A stretch of 25,969 nt of DNA from Saprospirales bacterium (GCA_016719895.1 JADJYG010000013.1:1-25969); one strand, 5' to 3'; counted from the first letter of the stretch, positions 1-8,678 are shown. Program-made: numbers and translations. The notes: generated by a model from the letters alone, not told the origin.

Positions 1-15
1 CAGTTGCGGGTTTTT
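1..15. repeat. left terminal inverted repeat of the IS5-like element
   Basis: CAGTTGCGGGTTTTT pairs with 941-955 over 14 of 15 positions. It may extend left of the window. Confidence 0.75.
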
Positions 16-101
16 TGACATGATATAAATAAATGGTTTTCAGCCATTTGACTAATTTTGAGTTCTCAACATTTCAATTGAATCAAACAGACTGAAAACC
101 G

Positions 102-890
102 ATGCTAAATTTACAACGAACTGTCAATCAGGCAATTCCAGTTTACTTTAATGAAAATGATTTTAACGAATTTGTCTTACCCCTCCTTTGTGTTGGGTCT
201 CGTGGACCGAAGTCAAAGTTGCCCTTTGAAGTCATTTACTATATCCTGCATACTTTATACTGGGGAGCAGTGGAAGATGTTGCCCTGAGAAAGGGCCAGA
301 CGGCAAGCCAGAAATCCACTATTGTCGCATTTGGATGAAGTGGAAGCAGTGGGTTGAACACGGCTCTATTGCGGCCTTGTTCTATCAAAGTGTCAACTTG
401 CTCAAGGAACGTGGCCATTTGGACCTGAGTATTCTTCACGGCGATGGGAGCAATACCATAAGTGTCAAGGGAGCGATTTGAAAGGCTATTGTGGTCACAA
501 ACATCAAAAGGAACAAATAGTTTCGCAGGACAACGTCGGAAGCTCGCCCCAATGACCATAGCGACTGTAAATCAATCAGATATGGTGCAACTGCCGGATT
601 TTGAATGATTTGAAAACAACCTGTGGAGCAACCTGATAATTCCAAGGAACGCCCTTGAATCTTGATCCCGGGTTTGACAGCCGCAAAAACCGAAAAATCA
701 TTTGGAATGCAGGATTGAAACCGAACATCAAGGAAAACTCGCGAAACCGACAAGACGCCCAAAGGGAAAGCGATTCTTTGACAAAGGAACCTATAGCCAA
801 CGATATAAATGTGAAGAAGGGCTTTTTGCTTGGCAGGATAAATTCAGGCGAGTGGTAATCCAATACGAATGGTATCAGCACCTCTTCTAG
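102..890 (+). pseudogene. transposase, IS5/IS4-type DDE, frameshifted
   Basis: This would be the DDE recombinase that moves the 1-955 element. The coding signal passes through several frames. The N-terminal part (102-338) has the helical opening typical of IS5 transposases. A second frame from about 290 carries IHYCRIWMKWKQWVEHG and then ILHGDGSNT, which supplies the first catalytic Asp. The end (about 735-890) carries RRPKGKRFFDKGTYSQRY and then a FAWQDKFRRVVIQYE stretch, which matches the C-terminal catalytic region of this family (R, K and E residues). At least four frameshifts and an internal stop (about 478-480) separate these pieces. It is either a dead element or poorly sequenced; the other IS and the right end of the window show the same pattern, so sequence error is possible. 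Confidence 0.6.
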
Positions 891-940
891 GATTTAACCT
901 CCTCGCATTCACCCTGATTAACCTACGACATGTTCACTGA

Positions 941-955
941 GAAAACCCGCAACTG
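941..955. repeat. right terminal inverted repeat of the IS5-like element
   Basis: GAAAACCCGCAACTG is the reverse complement of the first 15 bases of the window, with one mismatch at the innermost base. Confidence 0.75.
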
Positions 956-1160
956 GCTCATTTATACAACCTATCAAACCCTGTTACGGTAGTATCAAGA
1001 TTAGCGCTTACATTTTTTAAATGATCCAGAATATCCCCAGCCTGAATCAAGCGGTCATTTTTATCACAGCGATTGATAAGACTGATCGCATAATGCATAT
1101 ATTGCGATGCTTCGTTTCCATAGTAATCAATGTAGGTCTTTCCTTTATTTATGGATTGGA

Positions 1161-1169
1161 CTAATTCGG
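1161..1169. repeat. target site duplication, left copy
   Basis: CTAATTCGG directly abuts the left inverted repeat and is identical to 2359-2367. Keeping one copy restores an open reading frame across the site. Confidence 0.85.
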
Positions 1170-1188
1170 CACACTACTGGACATTTTT
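1170..1188. repeat. left inverted repeat of the IS4 element
   Basis: CACACTACTGGACATTTTT is a perfect inverse of 2340-2358. If the flanking G/C bases are counted, the match extends one base outward (20 bp). Confidence 0.88.
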
Positions 1189-1240
1189 GAAAAGTGGCGG
1201 CGAAAGCCGATCTTCGTGTTTACTAAAGACATGATAATCA

Positions 1241-2354
1241 ATGCTTCTGCCGCACCTCCGCAAATTTAGTGAACTGTACGACTCCCACGGCTTGGGCGCC
1301 GTAAAAAATGTTTGGCTTTTGACTTGCCTCCTTCCGCTGGCCCGCACCGGTAATCTTTACAAGATGAAGGACTTCGTGGGCGGGGTGCGGAAAAAGCCGG
1401 ATACCCAACCCCAGAGCCATTACAAACGCTTGATCCGGGTTTTTCAGGATTGGGCCGACAGGCTGGACTTGCTGCATGATCTGATGCGCCACAATCTTCG
1501 GTTTTGCGTGGCTTGGGTTTTAAGACATTGGTAATGGATGGTACCAGTTGGACGATTGGAGAGGTGCGAAGTTCATTATTGGTGCTCAGTGTATTGGTTG
1601 GATCGGTGGCCGCGCCGATTTATTGGGTTCAGTTGGAAAAGATCAGCGCCTCTAATCAGGAAGAACGAAAAGCGATGTTTGAGGCGGCCTTGGGGCTGTT
1701 TGATTTGAAAGGAATGACTTTACTGGCTGATCGGGAGTACATCGGCAAAATTGGTTTAAGTCTTAAAAACAAGCACGCCTTTGTCATACGGCTTCCTTTG
1801 TGGCGATTACTTGATGAAGTGAATACTGCCAAGGCAAATTAGCGAGGAATGCTGGCCAAGTGCTCCCAAAATGCAAACCGGTCAAAAAGCAGATTTTCCT
1901 CGATGCAATGGTTGCACAATTTGTGATGCTACCCAACCCCAAAGCCGATGCCGAAGAACCAACCTTGATCTTTCTAACCACGCCGCCTAACGCCCAAAAA
2001 GCCGCCCACCTTTACGCTAAACGCTGGAAAATTGAATGCCTCTTTCGACACCTGAAAACCAACGGCTACAACCTCGAAGACCTAAACCTTAAAGAACCAC
2101 CGAACAAAAGCCTGTTGATGATGAAGCCATTGTTACCACCGCTTATATCCTGGCTATTCGCGAAGGCTGGAAACGACGACGACGAATTCCAACCCAGCGC
2201 TACCAAGACGGAAGCGAAGCAACCAGAAGTGTCCATTTTCAGAGAAGGCCTGGCAATCCTAACCTCCAAATGCTTTCACTTTATCGAGTTCTTATGCTAC
2301 GTTTTCACGATCTTATCCCCAAAAAATCATGCGATTTGCAAAAATGTCCAGTAG
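1241..2354 (+). pseudogene. IS4-family transposase, frameshifted
   Basis: This is the DDE transposase of the 1170-2358 element. The first frame (1241-1534, MLLPHLRKFSELYDS) is the usual N-terminus. A second frame (1504-1842) holds LVMDGTSW with the first catalytic Asp and LLADREYIG with the second. A third frame (from 1860) holds YAKRWKIECLFRHLKTNG, the Y-(2)-R-(3)-E-(6)-K signature that defines the IS4 family. The reading then passes through AYILAIREGWKRRRR in another frame and returns to VSIFREGLAILTSKC up to the stop at 2354. The combined length is close to that of a full transposase, so the breaks are small indels and not deletions. All catalytic residues are present in the pieces. The gene may be functional in the real genome if the indels are artefacts. 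Confidence 0.75.
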
Positions 2355-2358
2355 TGTG
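2340..2358. repeat. right inverted repeat of the IS4 element
   Basis: AAAAATGTCCAGTAGTGTG is the perfect reverse complement of the left end. Confidence 0.88.
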
Positions 2359-2367
2359 CTAATTCGG
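2359..2367. repeat. target site duplication, right copy
   Basis: CTAATTCGG directly abuts the right inverted repeat and is identical to 1161-1169. Confidence 0.85.
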
Positions 2368-2460
2368 AGAAGAAATATTTGCTTATCATGTTCTGATGCT
2401 TGTGTTTGCTGAGAGTTGAGGTTGAAATGACCCGTTCTGCAGATTTCAGACGATGTCTGT

Positions 2461-3958
2461 TCACACCACCCACGCTACATCGCCCTCCGGCACATTGCCC
2501 CGGCTGGCGTTCAGAGGGTCGGCTGTGCGGGCGGTACCGCGGGCGTATTCGCCTGAGAGTAACCCCAGAAGCGGATGCGCAGGGCTCGCGGGGGTCCAGT
2601 ATTTTCAGGTGCAGGTAATAGCCTAGGTCGGTTTGAGCCGAAGGGATTTCGTCGATGGCTGTGTGGAGGGTGCTAGCGCCGGATTCAATGCTGTCCAGCG
2701 CCTGGCCGACGGTGTGTTGCGGAAGCAGGCTGAGGGTGGACGCGTAGCAGCGCAGCAGGTCCGATAGTTCGCTGATGCGGGCATACATATCGCGCAGGTC
2801 ATTGGCTTCCACCCGGCCGTGTTGAAGGGTGTAGCAGCCCGACCCTGCTTGCCGGAACTGCTCGAACACGACCGGTTTATAATCGGTATTTCGGGTGAAG
2901 ATGCGCTGAATGCTTAGAAAGTGCAAGTTCATGTCAGGCAGGGCGTCCCGACCATTGCCGGCATTGCTGAGCGGAATGACTTCCAGGCCTCCATTGGCGG
3001 CGGGCAGGCGGTCGCAGGAATTGTCGATGCGCCGGTTGAGTACCGGAAAACAGTTCATTTGAATCTCGGTTTGTACGATATCTTCCGCAGGGTATCCGGA
3101 AGGAAACACGAACTTGAGCCAAAGCAAGTCCTGTTCCACTACCGCTGCCAGTGCTTCTGAATCAAACAACGCGTTCAACTCCTCCGGCAGGGGGGCGGCG
3201 GCAGCACCCTCGGGGAGGCTGATCTGGATAAAGCTGGAATTATAGTGCTCCAGTATCTCTTTTTCGAGGCGACGCAGAAAAAGATACTCCTCATCCACCT
3301 GTCCAGACCTGTGGGATTCCATGGCTTCTGCATTATAATAGAAACCGGTCGTTACCGGCATCTGCCGGCCCAGGTACTGGCAAGCCAGCAACGGCAAACG
3401 CTCCGTCCCTTTGGAAGGACTGATGTGCAAGCACAATGGCTGGCCTGCGGGTAGCGGCGCTTCCAGTTGAATACCCGCCCACAGAACGCCCGGGTGCATA
3501 GCCGTTTCCGGGTGGGCTGCCAAGCAGTTCTGGAAATCATGCGCGACCACCTGCATCCGCAGCGCTCTGTCGGATGCCAGGAAGCGGACGCTTCCTTTCA
3601 CCAGTGGCACCGGCGCCAGCGGGGTAAAAAAAACCGGATGCCGGGACTCCTTATCCATTCGAACGATACTCAGGATATCTTCCTCGGGGTCGAGCAATGT
3701 TCCGCTTCTCACCGGCCGGGTATACGCCAGGCGGTGTTCGGGTCGCGGGCGCGTGGCACTGTCGGGCTGCAGGCGTTGTTCCACCCGTTTTTGGATCAGG
3801 TCATTGCTTTTGCTCAGTTCGCAGTACAACCCGCTCAGTTCTCGGGCCATCCAATCGATGATCAGCCGGATATCCGGTTGAAGCGTTTCGGTGTTGCAGT
3901 GGAAACGGCCAGCCGCTTGCGACAACAGCCGGGCGCGTATGGTTTCAAACGTTTGCAT
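2461..3958 (-). CDS. tssF: TssF-like type VI secretion baseplate protein, frameshift near the C-terminus
   Basis: This is probably a wedge component of the type VI baseplate. The start ATG at 3958 lies 11 bp after the VgrG stop, consistent with one transcript. The protein is soluble and has no signal peptide. After a helical N-terminus, a central region around residues 290-320 reads LLWLKFVFP, then TEIQMNCFPVLNRR, which resembles the conserved NxFPVxNRR-like segment of TssF. The C-terminal part is rich in helices with a LRCYAST segment. The open frame runs on to 2327, but after PREP near 2582 the sequence becomes arginine/serine-rich and unnatural. A one-base shift gives PLLGLLSGEYARGTARTADP and then GDVAWVV with a stop at 2461-2463. 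That makes about 499 residues, shorter than proteobacterial TssF (near 590). Another baseplate subunit is the main alternative. Confidence 0.55.
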
Positions 3959-3969
3959 AGTGTTCTTTT

Positions 3970-5502
3970 TTAAGGATTTAGGTCGATGCGTGTAGCCTTT
4001 AGGGTGAGTTGACGCTCTCCCCGGAGCAGCATTTCTTTCCGTGCCGAAAACTCGATTTCGTCGGCTTCGATCAGGAGTTTGCCGGTGCGGTCGTCAATCC
4101 GAAAGGCTACTTTTTCAGTTGTAAACCCTTTTTTCTTGTTGTCCGCATCATACCATTGTTCCGCTCGGGCTTTGCCGTGGAAGAAGGCGCCGCTGACAAA
4201 GGGGTATTTTTCGATATCGAAGCCCTCCGCTTGGACGACGACTTCATCGTTTGGTTCGGCCTGAAAATACATGCCACCGAATCCGGTGTAGGAAGTCAGT
4301 ACCCGCAACCATGGAGAGAGTGTTTTTTCGGGGTCGCCGATAAATTCCACACGGACACGCCCCAGCTTATCCGGGTCCCGGTGGTCCCGCACGATAGCCA
4401 TGAGAGGGCCGCAGAGCGGATTGCGGGTATTTTGCATACGCATGGCGAAAGGGAAGCCTGCTGGTACGGCCCAAAAGGTGTTGCTATAGGAATAGTCGTT
4501 ATTGACGGAGTGGTTGACGTTAATAACGATGAATTCACCATTGGCGAGGAGTTCCGGCGTGCCGGTGATCGAAATTTTACTGCCTATTTTCAGCGAAGGG
4601 AGGTCGCTGGCGCCCGACAGTTGCACTACATCGTGCGCTTGTTTGGCCAGGAGATGGGCCGCTTTTCCCCTGAGCTCGCTCTGGTGGTGAATGACGTGCA
4701 CAAGGTGGATGTCGGAAGCGGGGTAGATTCCGGATTTTTGAACGACGCCCGATACCAGGGCGTCAGCATGAGGCCATTCGTTGACACAACGATAGGTTTC
4801 CAGCCGGCTGTCTTCGAGTTGATAGGCGCTGAGGCTGAAATTCAGCGGTGTAATGTTCAGCGAGAGACTGGCCTGTTTGAGGTCTTCACCGAATTTAAGC
4901 GGAAGCGCTGAGCCGGCGCCCTTTTCCAGGTCGCCAAAATACAGTTGCTGGCCGTCGTAATAGAATAGTTTGCCGTAGCCGTCCGCGAGGCGGCAGAGGT
5001 ACCTGTAGTCCGTCTCCTGGGTTTGCACGGAAAAAACGCAGGCGTTGCCAGCGCTGCGCAGCACCAGTTTGGGCAATTGGGAGCCATAGCTACCGGCGAT
5101 CTTTTGAGCAATATCGCCGAGTGGTTTTTTGTAAAAGCTGCGGAAACGCGGGCCCGTATCCATAAAAATCGTTTTTGAGTACCCCGTGATGCGAAGTATG
5201 CAGGCTTTTGAAGTCCACACTGGTGTTACCCGGTCGACAAATCCGCGGAATGTACCGGTGGCGCCGCTTTTTCCTTTGGCGCTCAGGGTAATTTCAATAT
5301 CTTTTCCCAGTAAATTAAGCAAGGCGTCTTTCTGGAGGGCCGGGCTGGGTGGCACCACCGCTTTTTTTTCAGGCTGCGGTACCAGTACCGACACCTCGAA
5401 TACATGATGGTCGTTATACGGCTGGCGGAGGGTAAGCCCATTGAATATCCAGTTCGGATCCCAGCCGTCCAGGCGGATAAGATTCCGGGCGATTTGCGTC
5501 AT
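3970..5502 (-). CDS. vgrG: TssI/VgrG spike protein of the type VI secretion system
   Basis: This protein forms the trimeric spike at the tip of the Hcp tube and delivers effectors. The frame is intact, 510 residues, starting at the ATG at 5502. Residues 1 to about 350 match the gp27-like base (MTQIARNLIRLDGWDPNW at the start, then FRGFVDRVTPVW and TDYRYLCRLADGYGKLFYYD). Residues about 370-450 form the gp5 OB-fold, with DHRDPDKLGRVRVEF, PWLRVLTSY, NDEVVVQAEGFD and YPFVSGAFFHG. The last about 50 residues are the start of the beta-helix (DDRTGKLLIEADEIEFSA) and the protein then ends. It has no C-terminal effector domain, so any cargo would be a separate protein. It lies 85 bp downstream of tssD and 11 bp upstream of the TssF-like gene. 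Confidence 0.88.
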   Translation of the reverse strand: MTQIARNLIRLDGWDPNWIFNGLTLRQPYNDHHVFEVSVLVPQPEKKAVVPPSPALQKDALLNLLGKDIEITLSAKGKSGATGTFRGFVDRVTPVWTSKACILRITGYSKTIFMDTGPRFRSFYKKPLGDIAQKIAGSYGSQLPKLVLRSAGNACVFSVQTQETDYRYLCRLADGYGKLFYYDGQQLYFGDLEKGAGSALPLKFGEDLKQASLSLNITPLNFSLSAYQLEDSRLETYRCVNEWPHADALVSGVVQKSGIYPASDIHLVHVIHHQSELRGKAAHLLAKQAHDVVQLSGASDLPSLKIGSKISITGTPELLANGEFIVINVNHSVNNDYSYSNTFWAVPAGFPFAMRMQNTRNPLCGPLMAIVRDHRDPDKLGRVRVEFIGDPEKTLSPWLRVLTSYTGFGGMYFQAEPNDEVVVQAEGFDIEKYPFVSGAFFHGKARAEQWYDADNKKKGFTTEKVAFRIDDRTGKLLIEADEIEFSARKEMLLRGERQLTLKATRIDLNP

Positions 5503-5586
5503 GGTTGTGAATGTTAAAATGGAGGAGATGGCGTTTTAAAAAGGCGGGGCGGCAGCGCAGGCAACCGCCCCGCGAGATGATCAGGT

Positions 5587-5985
5587 TCAGGCAGCTTCCT
5601 TACGGTCGAAGGGGATTGTATCGATTTCCATTTGCGACGGCGACAAGATCAACGTTTCCTCAATGGTGCCGGGGGCGCTGCAGTCTTGGTTGTAGCTAGT
5701 TAGGTAAGCATCGGTGATTTTCACCCGCCGGGCAAGTCGGTTGTTATCATAAAAACAGATGTCTACCGATTGCGTCTTGGTCGGGTCCAGCATCCAGTCC
5801 ACATAGTAGGGGGCATCTGGTTCGCTAGCCCGGCGGATACGGACAGATAGTTGGTGAGAATCGGTTGGCCAATGGGTTTTCCCGTCCGCTCGTCAATGCT
5901 CTGATCGAAGTCGATGTGGTAGCTTAAGGACATGGTCTTTGCGGCTGGCGTTTTTGGGTTCCAGGTAAATGCTGGTGATAGGCAT
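5587..5985 (-). CDS. tssD: TssD (Hcp-like) type VI tube protein, two compensating frameshifts
   Basis: This is the subunit of the inner tube propelled by the sheath. The ATG at 5985 gives MPITSIYLEPKNASRKDHVL. The frame then shifts to SYHIDFDQSIDERTGKPIG and shifts again to VRIRRASEPDAPYYVDWMLD, running to the stop at 5587. The pieces join in the expected Hcp order. The GKPIGQP segment and the tail RRVKITDAYLTSYNQDC followed by EETLILSPSQMEI are typical of the small Bacteroidota TssD proteins. The span of 399 nt equals 132 codons plus stop, the normal size for the family, so the two indels cancel in length. It lies 35 bp after tssC. I read it as a normal gene with two sequence errors; a true knock-out would disable the machine. 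Confidence 0.75.
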
Positions 5986-6020
5986 GATGATGATCTGTTT
6001 AGAAGTGAATGGTTACAGCC

Positions 6021-7352
6021 TTATTTTTCGGTTTCGTCTTTTTTGAAATCAATCATTTCTTTCGGGCCGTGCAGGTTAATATCGAATTCATCGGCGGCTT
6101 CGGCGAAGATGATGATGATGTCGATGTCTACTTTTTCTTCGTGTTCGTCATACTCGATTTTATTGATCCTATACCCTTCGATCAGGTCCTGCTTCATCCG
6201 GCGCCCAAAATAGATGTGGAGCTCTTTTTCAAAATCCCGCTGTTGGCGCTTGCCCCATTTGGAGTTGGCTTTTGTGTTGCAAAACTGGACGAGGTCCTTG
6301 AGCAGTGCATTTGCGGTGTCGACTTTCGGAAATTTGCGCAGGTCGTAATTATTCGATTTATTGGCCGTGCAGGTGCCCATGATATGGCCGTAAGGTTCGA
6401 TCTGGACTACTCCGCATTCATCCCAGTCTTTTGCTTCGATGCGCTGAAGGTCGTATGCCACTTTCACACCGTTGATGCCCAGGATGGCCGATTGCTCCAA
6501 TCCGGTGATGTAATAACCGGCCGGTACTGACATCATTTTGCCGATGAACGCACCGGCTGCCGGAACGGCCATGGGTTTTTCCTGGCGTTTGAGGCGTCCG
6601 TTGTCATCGCGGATAAAATCGACTTCGAAGGCATTGTGTGCGTACAACCAGGTGCCCAGGGTGACCAGATGGGCCAAGTGTGGCGGGATGCCTGCGATCT
6701 TGAGGCGTTTGGTATATTCCAGGACCGCTTTGGCGCTTCCCATTTCCTTAATATCTACGACGGCAATGGCGCAGGTTTCCTGGGCAATCATAGCCATTTT
6801 GTCCATGGCGCTTTTGCTGCCGATATCGCCTATGTAGGCGATGTAAAACGGCGAGTCATCCATAAACCATTCGTAGAATTTTTGTCGCAGGTAATGTCGA
6901 AACTGGTCAAAATGCTTCGGATTGGCTGAGTCGGCAAAGCGGCCGCTGTTGACCGGCATGAGGTACACGTTGGTGTCGCCGGTAGCGTTTTCATACAGCA
7001 GTTGCAAGCCGCGGGCGGTTTTTTCAAAGGGTTTGGTTTGCGCATAGACGGCTTGCATGTTCACTTCGTATTGCTCTTTTTCTGCAAGATAGGTGACGTC
7101 TATCCTAGCGGCGATATCCTCGATGCTGTCGACTGAATCAATCAACTCGGCCAGGAGTTCAAATTTGGCCAGGATTTCTTCTTTTTCGGCTGAATTTTCT
7201 TCATCGACCAGGATTTCCGGCAGGTCGCGGCGGGCGTCCTCTTCAATGATGTAGCACAATTCATCGACGACGTTTTGCATCAGTTCGACCTCTTCTTCCA
7301 GTACTGGGTTGAGTAGGTCATGCAGTTCGATTTCCAATGTTTTACATACCAT
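6021..7352 (-). CDS. tssC: TssC, large sheath subunit of the type VI secretion system
   Basis: Together with TssB this protein builds the contractile cytoplasmic sheath. The frame is intact, 443 residues, from the ATG at 7352. The sequence matches the Bacteroidota T6SSiii sheath family (formerly DUF5458). The N-terminus is acidic and helical (LLNPVLEEEVELMQNVVDEL). The middle has FYEWFMDDSPFYIAYIGDIG, then a hydrophobic core strand YYITGLEQSAILGINGVKVAYD. The conserved C-terminal part has CNTKANSKWGKRQQRDFEKE and an acidic beta strand VDIDIIIIFAEAADEFDI, which ends the sheath-type handshake. It lies 25 bp after tssB and 35 bp before tssD, as expected for one operon. Conservation and length are normal. 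Confidence 0.88.
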   Translation of the reverse strand: MVCKTLEIELHDLLNPVLEEEVELMQNVVDELCYIIEEDARRDLPEILVDEENSAEKEEILAKFELLAELIDSVDSIEDIAARIDVTYLAEKEQYEVNMQAVYAQTKPFEKTARGLQLLYENATGDTNVYLMPVNSGRFADSANPKHFDQFRHYLRQKFYEWFMDDSPFYIAYIGDIGSKSAMDKMAMIAQETCAIAVVDIKEMGSAKAVLEYTKRLKIAGIPPHLAHLVTLGTWLYAHNAFEVDFIRDDNGRLKRQEKPMAVPAAGAFIGKMMSVPAGYYITGLEQSAILGINGVKVAYDLQRIEAKDWDECGVVQIEPYGHIMGTCTANKSNNYDLRKFPKVDTANALLKDLVQFCNTKANSKWGKRQQRDFEKELHIYFGRRMKQDLIEGYRINKIEYDEHEEKVDIDIIIIFAEAADEFDINLHGPKEMIDFKKDETEK

Positions 7353-7377
7353 GATGTTTGAAATTTTTACGGGTGAA

Positions 7378-7851
7378 TCAGGAGCGGAGCAATTGGAGGA
7401 ATGCAGAACTGGGTTTTTTCATCTGACCAACCCAGTTTTGAAGAAAGCGCACGAATTCTTCGCGTTTTTCGCTTTTCAGGAACTCAGCCAGTTCGGCCCG
7501 GAAAACCGGGTTATGGCGCAGCTCGTTTTGGAATTCGTGCATGAATTCCATGCGCAGTTTTTGTGCGCGCAATACGTTGGATTTCTGCACGATCGTGGAT
7601 TCTTCAAAATCGCTGAGCGTTTCTATTCTGATCTCTTCTTTGGCCGCCGTGCCGTCGAGCCTGCGAAGGTTGACTTTGAACTTCACATCGAGCAGTCCGA
7701 GGGCAGCGTCGATGTTCGGCGCCTTTTCGATCTTCGGCTTAGCGGGTGCGTTGGGGGTTTCCACACCAACAAGGGCGCACTTTTGGTTGATGTCGACACG
7801 GGCAGCGGCCTCAGCAGGGACGACGTTGCCACCTTTCACTTTTTTTTGCAT
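7378..7851 (-). CDS. tssB: TssB, small sheath subunit of the type VI secretion system
   Basis: This is the small partner of TssC in the contractile sheath. The frame is intact, 157 residues, from the ATG at 7851. After a basic N-terminus (MQKKVKGG) come KPKIEKAPNIDAALGLLDV and VNLRRLDGTAAKEEIRIETL. The phrase FKVNLRR followed by IETLSDFEESTIVQKSNVLR corresponds to the conserved L-x-D-F core of TssB sheath proteins. The tail ends FVRFLQNWVGQMKKPSSAFL, the Bacteroidota-type C-terminus. It is the first structural gene of the sheath-tube-spike set, 67 bp downstream of the serine protease gene and 25 bp upstream of tssC. Confidence 0.85.
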   Translation of the reverse strand: MQKKVKGGNVVPAEAAARVDINQKCALVGVETPNAPAKPKIEKAPNIDAALGLLDVKFKVNLRRLDGTAAKEEIRIETLSDFEESTIVQKSNVLRAQKLRMEFMHEFQNELRHNPVFRAELAEFLKSEKREEFVRFLQNWVGQMKKPSSAFLQLLRS

Positions 7852-7883
7852 AGCGTTTCGGTTTAATAATGTTTCAGATGAAT

Positions 7884-7915
7884 TGCTACGGGTAGCCAGT
7901 AGTAGCTACTCAGCG
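7884..7915. other. self-complementary sequence between protease and tssB
   Basis: The 67-bp gap contains two small palindromes side by side: GCTACGGGTAGC and AGTAGCTACT. They could form hairpins that affect translation or stability at the protease/tssB boundary. There is no poly-T tract, so an intrinsic terminator is unlikely. Confidence 0.3.
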
Positions 7916-7917
7916 TT

Positions 7918-8678
7918 TTAATTTTTGACATAAGTTGGTGGTGTAGCCGACCGTGCGGGTTGCGTTGCCAGTCTCCCATCGCCATCGATGAACTTCCGGA
8001 TCATCGGCAGCGGGATAGAGAAAGAGTATCCTTCAAAGCCCCCATCGGTACTTGAGATGGCTGTGTTCAACCCGATCAGATTCCCCCGTTTGTCCAGCAG
8101 CGGGCCGCCGCTGCAGCCGGCATTGAGCGGCACATTGGATTGGATAAAGTGCTCGATGCGGTTTGGGTGGCGGATTACGTTCAGCTGGCGGTCAAGCCCA
8201 CCGACAATACCGTTGGTGAGGTGAAATCCAGCCCCCGGGCGCTGCCGATGGCAAAAACATCATCCCCGATCTGGGGTGCTCGCTGGCGCCGGGATATGGG
8301 CAACCAGGGTGTTTCACCGGCGTTAATTCGAAGCAGGGCCAGGTCGGTTTGCCGGCATATCCGAACTACCTTAGCCGGGTAAATTCGGCCGGAAAACAAG
8401 GTGACAGTGATGGAGACGGCCTTTCGGATGTTGTGCTCGTTGGTAAGGATAAGCCCTTCGGGGCGGATCAGAATACCGCTGCCTTTGATCTCGAAACGGG
8501 CGCCGGCGTCTTTGGCCATTGTTATGATTTTAACCGTCGCCAGTTGGGCCCCGTGGGAAGGATGGGCGTCCGGATAGCCGAACGAGTGCAACGGCATATC
8601 CGCCAAGCCCGTCCAAAGGAACAAAGCGATGAGTTCGACCGGGAGCAGGTCAACAAAGAGAATAGATGATGTTTTCAT
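7918..8678 (-). CDS. HtrA-like trypsin-family serine protease, exported, one frameshift
   Basis: This is a predicted periplasmic or secreted serine protease of the S1C (DegP/HtrA-like) type. The N-terminus (MKTSSILFVDLLPVELIALF) is a likely signal peptide or anchor. The catalytic set is visible: His82 in LILTNEHNI, Asp112 in QTDLALLRI, and the nucleophile in LNAGCSGGPLLD. The first frame reads to GSARGLDF at about 8220. A one-base shift then continues LTNGIVGGLDRQLNVIRHPN up to the Ser motif and the second frame's stop at 7918. The reconstructed protein has about 250 residues and no PDZ domain. The usual TNAHV is TNEHN here, and a Cys precedes the catalytic Ser. It sits directly before tssB on the same strand with a 67-bp gap, so co-transcription with the type VI genes is likely. 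Confidence 0.75.

Larger units (their letters stand above)
1..955 (+). mobile_element. IS5-like insertion sequence, left end at the window edge
   Basis: The element is bounded by inverted terminal repeats: CAGTTGCGGGTTTTT at 1-15 and its reverse complement, with one mismatch, at 941-955. Between them lies a degraded DDE-type transposase gene. The size of about 955 bp and the single transposase gene fit the IS5 superfamily. Because the window begins on the terminal repeat, the outer flank and any target duplication on that side cannot be seen. The element lies immediately beside the stop codon of the small gene that the IS4 element splits, so two insertions have landed at the same end of the type VI gene cluster. 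Confidence 0.72.
1170..2358 (+). mobile_element. IS4-family insertion sequence, 1189 bp, with 9-bp target duplication
   Basis: The ends are 19-bp perfect inverted repeats starting CACACTACTGGACATTTTT (1170-1188 and 2340-2358). The element is flanked by the direct repeat CTAATTCGG at 1161-1169 and 2359-2367. A 9-bp duplication and a single transposase with a Y-R-E-K signature are normal for the IS4 family. Perfect ends and a perfect duplication indicate recent transposition. That contrasts with the frameshifted transposase inside and suggests that at least some of those frameshifts are sequence errors. The insertion is in a small gene at the end of the type VI operon. Confidence 0.88.
958..2389 (-). 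pseudogene. small gene of unknown function, interrupted by the IS4 element
   Basis: If the IS4 element (1170-2358) and one copy of its 9-bp target duplication are removed, a single open frame reappears. It starts at the ATG at 2389 (MISKYFFSEL), crosses the insertion point and continues as VQSINKGKTYIDYYGNEA to a stop at 958-960, giving about 77 residues. An alternative GTG start at about 2463, overlapping the stop of the TssF-like gene, would add about 25 residues. The product is soluble and helix-rich, with no signal peptide. It is the last gene of the type VI cluster on this strand, 70 bp after the TssF-like gene. I do not recognise the family. A small type VI accessory or cargo-linked protein is possible from position alone. 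The insertion should abolish the gene. Confidence 0.5.

Noticed and set aside
2400..2618. 72-codon plus-strand frame at the end of the TssF-like gene
   Set aside because: Antisense to the frameshifted C-terminus and IS flank; composition is Arg/Cys-rich.
4009..4911. 300-codon open frame on the plus strand
   Set aside because: It lies fully antisense to the intact VgrG gene and has no domain pattern; long antisense frames are common in this GC-rich coding sequence.
6009..6530. 173-codon plus-strand frame
   Set aside because: Antisense to tssC, with Phe/Val/Asp-rich composition caused by the reverse of acidic codons.
3970..8678. Extracellular contractile injection particle instead of type VI secretion
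   Set aside because: The separate TssB/TssC sheath pair and a VgrG-type spike with an OB-fold fit the Bacteroidota type VI system better; the membrane-complex genes that would settle it are outside the window.
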